Shown: positions 43,598 to 50,764 of the stretch, piece after piece
Position numbering within the stretch: position 1 is the stretch's first letter
Layout of the letters: each line of letters begins with the position of its first letter
Assembly: GCF_039538145.1 (NCBI RefSeq)
Contig: NZ_BAABBV010000002.1
Coordinates: 62,001-126,000 of the forward strand
Length of the DNA: 64,000 nt
From: Gryllotalpicola daejeonensis
Lineage (GTDB): Bacteria; Actinomycetota; Actinomycetes; Actinomycetales; Microbacteriaceae
Direction of reading: 5' to 3'
The notes under the pieces: generated by a model
Seen by the model: the letters and a program-made list of their open reading frames with translations, nothing else
Told to the model about the DNA's origin: nothing
Database searches by the model: none
Program-made: the position numbers and the translations under genes

Positions 43598-44185
43598 ATG
43601 ACGGTTGAGGTGGTGCCTGCGACCCTGGAGCGCTTCGACGACGTGGCTGCTCTGCTCGCGCCGTCGCGCCCCGGCACCCCCGCATGCTGGTGCCTCTCGT
43701 GCCGCGTCGATTCGCACGAGCGCGGGCTGCTGCGCACCGAGCCGCAGCGGCGCGAGCGAATGCGCCAGCTCACGGCAGAGCCGATCGCGCCCGGCATGCT
43801 CGCCTATGTGGACGGCTCGCCCGCCGGCTGGGTGAACTTCGGCCCGCGCCAGGCGATCGGGCGGCTGCAGCGCTCGCGCACGATTCTTCCCGTGGACGAC
43901 GTGCCCGTCTGGAGCGTCCTCTGCTTCGTCATCGCCACCGCGCACCGGCGCCGCGGCCTGATGCGCGAGCTGCTGCGCGGGGCCACACAGTATGCCCGCG
44001 AACACGGGGCACCGGCGATCGAGGGCTATCCGGTCGACACAGAGGGGCGGCGGCTCAGCGGAACGCTGCTGTTCGTCGGCGTGGCCTCCGCGTTCGCCGC
44101 CGAGGGCTTCGAGGTCATCGGCGAGACGAACGCCACCAGCGCCGGGCGCACGCGCCTGGTCATGCGCAAGAGCCTGGTCAGCTAG
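43598..44185 (+). CDS. GNAT-family N-acetyltransferase
   Basis: 195 residues from the ATG at 43598. GWVNFGPRQAIGRL, then VWSVLCFVIATAHRRRGLMRELLRGA contains the acetyl-CoA pyrophosphate loop (RRRGL). An N-terminal CWCLSC pair of Cys is unusual and recurs in this subgroup. Acceptor unknown. It follows mutY after 46 bp. Confidence 0.85.
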   Translation: MTVEVVPATLERFDDVAALLAPSRPGTPACWCLSCRVDSHERGLLRTEPQRRERMRQLTAEPIAPGMLAYVDGSPAGWVNFGPRQAIGRLQRSRTILPVDDVPVWSVLCFVIATAHRRRGLMRELLRGATQYAREHGAPAIEGYPVDTEGRRLSGTLLFVGVASAFAAEGFEVIGETNATSAGRTRLVMRKSLVS

Positions 44186-44258
44186 TGGAAAGCTCACTCG
44201 GAGGCATCCGTCATGAGCCGTGAAGCGCGTTCATCGGTGCCGCCACTAATCTGAGTCG

Positions 44259-45209
44259 ATGCCCGAATCGCCGCTCTCCGCCTCGCCCTACGAGGTGCTC
44301 GGCGTCGATGCGCGTGCGAGCGATGAGGAGCTCAAGCGCGCGTACCGGAAGCGGCTGCGCGAGACGCACCCCGACACGGGTGGCTCTGCGGCCGAGTTCC
44401 GCGCCGTGCAGGAAGCATGGGAGCGCATCGGCACACCGGAGGCGCGGGCGGCGTTCAACCGCTCGCGCTCGCCGTTCAGCGGCGAAGGCGGCAGCGCCTC
44501 GGGCGGCGGCGACGACCACGTCTGGGCGACCTCGCGCACCGAGGGGGCGAGGCGCGACACCCGCCCACGCGCCCGCGCCTACGGCCACCCGGGCGGCTGG
44601 CGGCGCGAGCGCTACCTCGCGATGATGCGCGAGTGGGCCGGCCGCGGCCCCGAGCTCGACGATCCGTACGACCCGGCGCTCGTGCGCTCGGCTCCGTACG
44701 AGATCCGGCACACGCTGGCCGATGCGCTCGCGGAGGAGGCCACGGCGCGCGCGACGGCCGAGCTCGGCATCGGCTACACAGTGTGGCACGACGTCTTGGC
44801 GCACGACGGCGGGAAGATCGACCACCTCGTGCTCGGCCCCACCGGGCTGTTCGCCCTGCAGTCCGAGGACTACGGCGGGCGCGTCGACGTGAAGCGCGGT
44901 GAGCTCGTTCCCGCAGAGTCCGGCGTGGTGCTCGACGGCCGGCCCGCGCATGACCTCGCCGAACGCGCCCGCCATCTCGGTCGCGGCCTCGGCGTGAAGT
45001 TCGCCGGCGCCATCATCGTGCTGCCCGACGACGCTCTCGAGCTGCCGGTCGCCGAGATCGGGAAGCACCGCGGCATCGTTCTGCTCGCCGTACGGCGCTC
45101 GGTGCTCGGCCACCTGCTCCGCTCGGGGGTCCCCGGGGTCCCGCGCGCCGTCGGCCTCGACCTGTTCGAGGTGCGCAGCCGCCTGCAGCGGGGCGTGCGC
45201 TTCATCTAA
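44259..45209 (+). CDS. J-domain protein fused to a NERD-like domain
   Basis: 316 residues. Residues 8-66 are a J domain with HPD at 37-39 (RETHPDTGG). A Gly/Ser/Arg-rich linker follows, then about 145-240 a NERD-like fold: GIGYTVWHDVLAHDGGKIDHLVLGPTGLFALQSEDY with the Asp and Glu of the nuclease-like core. The J domain could recruit DnaK. No zinc or substrate domain of DnaJ is present. The ATG at 44259 has no clear ribosome binding site. Confidence 0.82.
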   Translation: MPESPLSASPYEVLGVDARASDEELKRAYRKRLRETHPDTGGSAAEFRAVQEAWERIGTPEARAAFNRSRSPFSGEGGSASGGGDDHVWATSRTEGARRDTRPRARAYGHPGGWRRERYLAMMREWAGRGPELDDPYDPALVRSAPYEIRHTLADALAEEATARATAELGIGYTVWHDVLAHDGGKIDHLVLGPTGLFALQSEDYGGRVDVKRGELVPAESGVVLDGRPAHDLAERARHLGRGLGVKFAGAIIVLPDDALELPVAEIGKHRGIVLLAVRRSVLGHLLRSGVPGVPRAVGLDLFEVRSRLQRGVRFI

Positions 45210-45262
45210 GCCGGGTATCCGGCCCCATGACTTGCGCGACGTGCCCTCCTCGCGTTAGCTAG

Positions 45263-45281
45263 TTAGGTAATGCTTACCTTA
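45263..45281 (+). promoter_or_regulatory. DtxR/IdeR-type iron box over the start of the siderophore operon
   Basis: TTAGGTAATGCTTACCTTA matches the DtxR consensus at 14 of 19 positions. The start codon of the siderophore-interacting protein lies inside it (45270-45272), so a bound repressor would block transcript start or elongation. Position and operon content fit iron repression. Confidence 0.85.
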
Positions 45282-46259
45282 GCCGCCCCCTCCGATCGTG
45301 TCCGCGACGACCGCCCCGCCTACCGCCCGTTCCAGGTGGCGGTGCGCTCTGTCGTGCGCCTCTCGCCGTCGTTCCTGCGCGTCACTCTCGCCGGCGACGA
45401 CCTTGCGGAGTTCGGCACGGCGGGGCTCGACCAGCGCATCAAGATCCTGCTCCCGCTCGAGGGCGACGGTGCTCCGACGGGCTTCGACCACCTCGGAATC
45501 TGCGATCCCGACGCGGTGGCGGCCGGCAGCTGGTACGAGCTGTGGCGCGCCGCCCCCGCCGAACTGCGCAATCCGTTCCGCACGTACACGGTGCGGGCCA
45601 TCCGACCGCGCGAACGGGAGCTCGACGTCGACTTCGCCGTACACGGCGACGGCGGCCCCGCGAGCCGCTGGGTGCGTGCGGCTCGGCCGGGCGACGAGGT
45701 CGTCATCATCGGCCCTGACGACGCCTCGACCGGCTGGCGCATCGGCCTCGACTGGCACCCCGGAAGCCGCGACGAGCTGCTGCTCGTCGGCGACGAGACG
45801 GCGGTGCCCGCGGTCTGCGCGATCCTCGAGTCGCTGGAACCCGACGTACATGCCAGCGCCTTCCTCGAGATCCCGCACGCAGCCGACGCCCTCGATGTCG
45901 CCCTCGCCTGCCCGGACCACCGGGTGACGTGGCTCGCGCGCGACACCGCCGAGCAGGGCGCCCACCCACGTGGCGAGCGCCTCATCACCCATGTGCGTGA
46001 CTGGGCGCTCGCGCGACGACACCTTCTCGTCCCGGCGCGCGCCGCGCAGGCATCCGATCTGGATGAATCCGACGCGGAATCCGGGATCGTGTGGGACTCA
46101 CCGGCCGCCGCCGACGACTCCGGCTTCTACGCGTGGATCGCCGGCGAGACACAGACGGTCGTCACCCTGCGCCGCTTCCTCGTCAACGAGCTCGGCGTCG
46201 ACCGCAGCCGAGTCGCCTTCATGGGTTACTGGCGCCGGGGCCGGGCGGAGACGGCCTGA
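45270..46259 (+). CDS. Siderophore-interacting protein (ferric-siderophore reductase)
   Basis: 329 residues. The FAD-binding part has FRTYTVRAIRP (RxYTxR motif) and the C-terminal NAD(P)H part LLLVGDETAVPAVCAILE, ending in GYWRRGR typical of the ViuB/SIP family. It reduces Fe3+ from siderophores. No later in-frame start is plausible, and no ribosome binding site is seen, so a leaderless mRNA from within the DtxR-type box is likely. First gene of the iron operon. Confidence 0.9.
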   Translation: MLTLAAPSDRVRDDRPAYRPFQVAVRSVVRLSPSFLRVTLAGDDLAEFGTAGLDQRIKILLPLEGDGAPTGFDHLGICDPDAVAAGSWYELWRAAPAELRNPFRTYTVRAIRPRERELDVDFAVHGDGGPASRWVRAARPGDEVVIIGPDDASTGWRIGLDWHPGSRDELLLVGDETAVPAVCAILESLEPDVHASAFLEIPHAADALDVALACPDHRVTWLARDTAEQGAHPRGERLITHVRDWALARRHLLVPARAAQASDLDESDAESGIVWDSPAAADDSGFYAWIAGETQTVVTLRRFLVNELGVDRSRVAFMGYWRRGRAETA

Positions 46260-46260
46260 C

Positions 46261-47265
46261 ATGTCCCCCACTCGCGCGGCCACGACGATCGTGGTCTGCT
46301 TCGCCGCGCTCGCCCTGCTCACGCTGCTGAGCCTGGGCCTGGGCGCCGAAGCGCTCACGCCTGGCCAGTTGCTGACCGCGCTGGCGCATCCGTTCGGCGG
46401 CGGCCAGGCCGAGCGGATCGTGATCGGTCTGCGCCTGCCGCGCACCGTCGTCGCGCTCGTCGCGGGGGCAGCGCTCGGCATGGCCGGCGCCGTGATGCAG
46501 GGCGTCACCCGGAACCCGCTCGCCGACCCTGGCCTGCTCGGCGTCAACGCCGGGGCCTCGCTCGCAGTGGTGACCGCGATCGGCGCGTTCGGCATCGCGA
46601 CCGCGTCGGGGTACGTGTGGTTCGCGTTCGGCGGCGCGGCGGTCGCGGCGGCCGTCGTCTACGCCATCGGCGTGCTGGGGCCGGGCGGGGCGACGCCCGT
46701 GCGTCTCGCGATCGCCGGTGCCGCGCTCACCGCGACCCTCACCTCGATCGTCACGCTCGTGCTGCTCGCGCACCTCGACGTCTTCCAGCAGTACCGCTTC
46801 TGGCAGGTCGGGTCGGTGTCGGGCCGCTCGCTGCACGACGTCGGTGTCATCGCCCCGTTTGCGGCGGTCGGCGCCGCGCTCGCGCTCATCGGCGGCCGCA
46901 TGCTCGACGTGCTCGCGCTCGGCGACGACGCCGCCCGCGGCCTCGGCCTCAACGTGCCGGTCGCGCGCGCGATCTGCGCCGTCGCGGTCGTGCTGCTGGC
47001 CGGCAGCGCCACCTCGATCGCAGGGCCCGTGGTGTTCGTCGGACTCGTCGCGACCCACGCCGCCCGCCCGATCGCGCGGCACGATCACCGCTGGCTCATC
47101 GGACTCGCCGCCGTCATCGGGGCGGCTGCGCTCGTGGCATCCGATCTCATCGGCCGCTTCGTCGCGCCGCCCGGTGAGCTCGAAGCCGGCGTTGTGATCG
47201 CCCTGGTGGGCGCGCCCGTCATGATCGCGCTGGTGCGCAGGCGGCGGGCGGTGATGAGCGCGTGA
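46261..47265 (+). CDS. FecCD-type iron-siderophore ABC permease 1
   Basis: 334 residues from an ATG one base after the previous stop. About nine helices with LRLPRTVVALVAGAALGMAGAVMQGVTRNPLADPGLLGVNAGAS, the FecCD signature, and AGPVVFVGLVATHAAR near the end. Pairs with the next permease to form a heterodimer channel. Confidence 0.92.
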   Translation: MSPTRAATTIVVCFAALALLTLLSLGLGAEALTPGQLLTALAHPFGGGQAERIVIGLRLPRTVVALVAGAALGMAGAVMQGVTRNPLADPGLLGVNAGASLAVVTAIGAFGIATASGYVWFAFGGAAVAAAVVYAIGVLGPGGATPVRLAIAGAALTATLTSIVTLVLLAHLDVFQQYRFWQVGSVSGRSLHDVGVIAPFAAVGAALALIGGRMLDVLALGDDAARGLGLNVPVARAICAVAVVLLAGSATSIAGPVVFVGLVATHAARPIARHDHRWLIGLAAVIGAAALVASDLIGRFVAPPGELEAGVVIALVGAPVMIALVRRRRAVMSA

Positions 47266-48317
47266 CCGCGCAGATCGCGGCGATGGATGCCTCGCCCGCA
47301 CCCGCCGTCGAGGTGCATCGTGCTCTCGCCCTCGGCCGCAGGCGCCGCATCATCACCGTGGCGGCGCTCGCGGCCGGTGTCGTCGCCGTCGCGGTGCTGA
47401 GCCTCAGTCTCGGCACCATTCCGATCTCGCCGTTGCGACTGCCTGCTGTGCTCACCGGCCACGGCGACCCGCTCGAGAACCTCGCCGTGCTGACCCTGCG
47501 ACTTCCCCGCTGGACCACCGGTGCCCTGGTCGGCATCGCGCTCGGACTCGCCGGCACGCTGTTCCAGACGACGCTGCGGAACCCGCTGGCGAGCCCCGAC
47601 ATCCTCGGCGTCTCCGGCGGCGCGAGCCTCGCGGCCGTCACCGCGATGCTCGTGTTCCACGCGACGGGGGCGGGCGTTCCCCTGGCCGCGCTGGCCGGGG
47701 GCGCCGTCGCGGCCGCCGCCATCGGCGTGCTCTCGTGGCGCGAGGGCTTCGCCGGGCAGCGCTTCGTGCTGGTCGGCATCGCGCTCGCGTTCCTCGCCAG
47801 CGGCGGTCTGTCGTACCTCATCACCCGCGCAGACGTGCGCGCAGCGCAGCAGGCACTGGCCTGGACCGTCGGAAGCGTGAGCGACCCGAACTGGGGCGAG
47901 ACGGGCATGCTCGCGATCGCTCTGGTCGTTCTCGTGCCGCTCGCACTGTGGCTGGCCGTGCCGCTGCGCGTGCTTGCTCTGGGCGACGATGCCGCGCGCG
48001 GCCTCGGGGTGCGGCCGGTCGGCACGACGATCGCCGCCACCGCGGTCGGGGTCGCCCTGGCGTCCGTCGCCACCGCAGTCGCCGGGCCGGTCGCCTTCGT
48101 GGCGTTTGTGAGCGCGCCGATCGCCCGCCGGATGGTCGGTGCGGGCGGGCTGCAGCCTGCGGCATCCGCCCTCACAGGTGCCGCGCTCGTCACGGCGGCC
48201 GACTTCGTCGCCGCGCGCCTCGGCGACTTCCAGGCCCCGGTCGGCCTCGTCACCGGCGCCGTCGGGGCGCCCTATCTGCTCTGGCTGCTCACCAGGAAGG
48301 ACGGTGCTGCCGCGTGA
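47262..48317 (+). CDS. FecCD-type iron-siderophore ABC permease 2
   Basis: 351 residues. Basic N-terminus, then LRLPRWTTGALVGIALGLAGTLFQTTLRNPLASPDILGVSGGAS, the same signature as its partner. The GTG start overlaps the previous TGA (GTGA). It completes the membrane part of the importer. Confidence 0.92.
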   Translation: MTAQIAAMDASPAPAVEVHRALALGRRRRIITVAALAAGVVAVAVLSLSLGTIPISPLRLPAVLTGHGDPLENLAVLTLRLPRWTTGALVGIALGLAGTLFQTTLRNPLASPDILGVSGGASLAAVTAMLVFHATGAGVPLAALAGGAVAAAAIGVLSWREGFAGQRFVLVGIALAFLASGGLSYLITRADVRAAQQALAWTVGSVSDPNWGETGMLAIALVVLVPLALWLAVPLRVLALGDDAARGLGVRPVGTTIAATAVGVALASVATAVAGPVAFVAFVSAPIARRMVGAGGLQPAASALTGAALVTAADFVAARLGDFQAPVGLVTGAVGAPYLLWLLTRKDGAAA

Positions 48318-49138
48318 GCGACTCCCTCTCCCCCGCCGCCGCCCGCACGCTCGCGGCGCACGGACTCGAGCTCGGCTACGACGGCCGCACGATCGTTCCC
48401 GAGCTCGAGCTCGAGCTCTCCCCCGGCCGCATCACCGCCATCATCGGCGCGAACGGCAGCGGGAAGTCGACGGTGCTGCGCGGGCTCGCCCGGCTGCTGG
48501 CGCCGCGGGCGGGCACCGTGACCCTCGACGGTGCCGATGTGCGCGGCATCCCCGGTCGCCGCCTCGCCCGCATGCTCGGAATCCTTCCGCAGGAGCCGAT
48601 CGCGCCAGAAGGCGTCACGGTCGCCGAGCTGGTGATGCGCGGGCGGCACCCGCACCAGGGCGTCTTCGGCGGCCGCAGCCCGCAGGACGAGGCGGTCGTC
48701 GCGGAGGCGCTGCGCCTCACCGACACGCTCGAGCTGGCGAGCAGCCGGGTCGGTGAGCTCTCGGGCGGCCAGCGCCAGCGCGTCTGGATCGCCCTCGCCC
48801 TCGCCCAGAACCCCGATGTGCTGCTGCTCGACGAGCCGACCACGTTCCTCGACGTCGCGCATCAGCTCGAGGTTCTCGACCTGCTCGCCGACCTGAACGA
48901 GCGGCTGGGCACCACCGTCGTGATGGTGCTGCACGACCTCAACCTGGCGGCGCGCTACGCCGACGAGCTCGTGGTCGTCGCCGACGGCCGAGTGCTCGCC
49001 ACCGGCTCCCCACAATCCGTGATCACCGAACCCTTGCTGCTGCAGGCGTTCGGCCTCTCCGCCCGCGTGATCGACGACCCCGAGACGGGCTCCCCGCTCG
49101 TGGTTCCCGCGGCGACCCGACGAAAGGAACACAGATGA
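48314..49138 (+). CDS. Iron-siderophore ABC transporter ATP-binding protein
   Basis: 274 residues from a GTG overlapping the previous TGA. Walker A is GANGSGKST, the signature LSGGQRQR, Walker B VLLLDEPT and the switch His in VLHDLNLAARYAD. Energises uptake through the two FecCD permeases. The frame extends far upstream inside the permease gene and is not real there. Confidence 0.93.
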   Translation: MSDSLSPAAARTLAAHGLELGYDGRTIVPELELELSPGRITAIIGANGSGKSTVLRGLARLLAPRAGTVTLDGADVRGIPGRRLARMLGILPQEPIAPEGVTVAELVMRGRHPHQGVFGGRSPQDEAVVAEALRLTDTLELASSRVGELSGGQRQRVWIALALAQNPDVLLLDEPTTFLDVAHQLEVLDLLADLNERLGTTVVMVLHDLNLAARYADELVVVADGRVLATGSPQSVITEPLLLQAFGLSARVIDDPETGSPLVVPAATRRKEHR

Positions 49139-50157
49139 CCACACGACGTCGACGCCTGATCGGCGCCGCTGCCGCGATCGCCGCGGCGGCCCTCGTGCTG
49201 ACCGGCTGCGCGGCCGGCGGCGGCACCGGCTCAGAGCCCACGAGCTCGGCCGGGGCATCCGCGGTCACCATCCACGACGCGTTCGGCGACACCGTCATCA
49301 AGGCGAACCCGAAGCGCGTCGTGACGCTCGGCTGGGGCTCGACCGAGGCGGCGCTCGCCATCGGCGTCGACCCCGTCGCGATGCCGTTCCAGGCCTACGC
49401 GGGCGACAAGAAGGGGGTTCTGCCCTGGATCGCCGACTATGTGAAGCAGCACAAGCTCAAGCTGCCGACGGTGCTGCCGAACACGAGCGACGACCCGCCC
49501 TACGAGGCGATCGCCGCGGCGAAGCCCGACCTGATCCTCGCGCCGTACTCGGGCCTGACCGCCAAGCAGGACAAGCTGCTCAAGGCCATCGCGCCGACGG
49601 TCGCCTACCCCGACCAACCGTGGGCGACGCCGTGGAAGGACATCATCTCGATCTCGGGGAAGGCGCTCATGGAGCCCGCCAAGGCGGCGCGCGTTCTCGA
49701 CGGGATCGATAAGCAGATCGCGGATGCCGCGGCCGCCCACCCCGAGTTCAAGGGCAAGACGATCGCAGAGGTCTGGGACTCGCCGCAGGAATTCGACGTC
49801 TACAAGAAGGAGGATCCGCGCGTGCAGTTCGCGCTCGACCTCGGCTTCACCTCTGCCCCGAGCGTCGATGCGCTCGCAAACGGGGAGCAGACGTTCTACT
49901 ACGCGCTCAGCACCGAGAAGGTCGATCAGCTCACGAGCGATGTGCTGGTGTCCTACGGCGATACGGATGCCGCACAGCAGCGGTTCCTCACCTCGAGCTA
50001 CGGCTCCGGCATGCAGCAGGTGAAGAGCGGCGCCGTCGCGCAGCTGACCGGCCCCGCCTTCATCTCGGCGGTCTCGCCGCCCACCGCGCTCTCGCTGCCG
50101 TGGGGCCTCAAGGACTATGTCGCCGCCCTGTCGAAGGCGGCGAAGGCGGCCGGCTGA
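49135..50157 (+). CDS. Iron-siderophore substrate-binding lipoprotein
   Basis: 340 residues. RRRR then a hydrophobic core and lipobox LTGC with Cys25 give a lipoprotein anchored outside the membrane. The mature part has VTIHDAFGDTVIKANPKRVVTLGWG and PPYEAIAAAKPDLILAP, typical of FhuD/FepB-like class III binding proteins. The ATG overlaps the ATPase stop (ATGA). Last gene of the operon. Confidence 0.92.
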   Translation: MTTRRRRLIGAAAAIAAAALVLTGCAAGGGTGSEPTSSAGASAVTIHDAFGDTVIKANPKRVVTLGWGSTEAALAIGVDPVAMPFQAYAGDKKGVLPWIADYVKQHKLKLPTVLPNTSDDPPYEAIAAAKPDLILAPYSGLTAKQDKLLKAIAPTVAYPDQPWATPWKDIISISGKALMEPAKAARVLDGIDKQIADAAAAHPEFKGKTIAEVWDSPQEFDVYKKEDPRVQFALDLGFTSAPSVDALANGEQTFYYALSTEKVDQLTSDVLVSYGDTDAAQQRFLTSSYGSGMQQVKSGAVAQLTGPAFISAVSPPTALSLPWGLKDYVAALSKAAKAAG

Positions 50158-50205
50158 CGGCGGCCCTGGAAGCTCCCGGCGGTTCTGGACGCCGGGTGGA
50201 TAGCG

Positions 50206-50238
50206 GAAGGCCCCGGGAGGATCGCTCCCGGGGCCTTC
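50206..50238. terminator. Terminator between the iron operon and rbfA
   Basis: A perfect 14-bp stem (50206-50219, 50225-50238; GAAGGCCCCGGGAG and complement) with loop GATCG lies 48 bp after the lipoprotein stop and 17 bp from the rbfA stop. It can serve both convergent units. Confidence 0.88.
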
Positions 50239-50254
50239 TGTTGAAGCATCCGCC

Positions 50255-50701
50255 TCAGTCTTCGTCGTCGTCCTCGTCGAACTCGCGCGGCTTCACGTAC
50301 GGGTCCTCGTCGCCGGCGTACTGGGCGCCCTTGGCGAGCGCCGCCACCTCGGAGTCGCGGGCGGCGGCGGAGCGCAGCAGCTCGTCGATGTGGGCGGCGT
50401 TCTCGGGGATCGCGTCGGCGATGAACTCGAGCGTCGGGGTGAGCCGCACGCTGATGTTGCGTCCCACCTCGGTGCGCAGCATGCCGGTCGCAGCCTTGAG
50501 GGCTTTGGCCGAGTCGCTGCGTTCCTGCTCGGAGCCGTAGACGGTGTAGAAGACGCTCGCGTGCTGCAGATCGCCCGTCACCCGGACGTCCGTGATGGTC
50601 ACGAACCCCAGGCGCGGGTCGCGCAGGCCCTTCTCGAGGCGCTTCGCGATCACGACCTTGATGCGGTCGGCCAGCTTCCTGGCGCGTTCCGGATCAGCCA
50701 T
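50255..50701 (-). CDS. rbfA: Ribosome-binding factor A
   Basis: 148 residues. ARKLADRIKVVIAKRLEKGLRDPRLGFVTITDV is the conserved KH-like core of RbfA, needed for 30S maturation and cold growth. It ends in an acidic tail. I take the ATG at 50701 with GGGGA 9 bases ahead rather than the GTG at 50707. It lies 63 bp downstream of infB. Confidence 0.94.
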   Translation of the reverse strand: MADPERARKLADRIKVVIAKRLEKGLRDPRLGFVTITDVRVTGDLQHASVFYTVYGSEQERSDSAKALKAATGMLRTEVGRNISVRLTPTLEFIADAIPENAAHIDELLRSAAARDSEVAALAKGAQYAGDEDPYVKPREFDEDDDED

Positions 50702-50764
50702 GTGCACTTCCCCTTTCTGAGAGAAGAGCGCGGGGGCCGAGACCGGCCCCCGCGCGGCAGCGCG

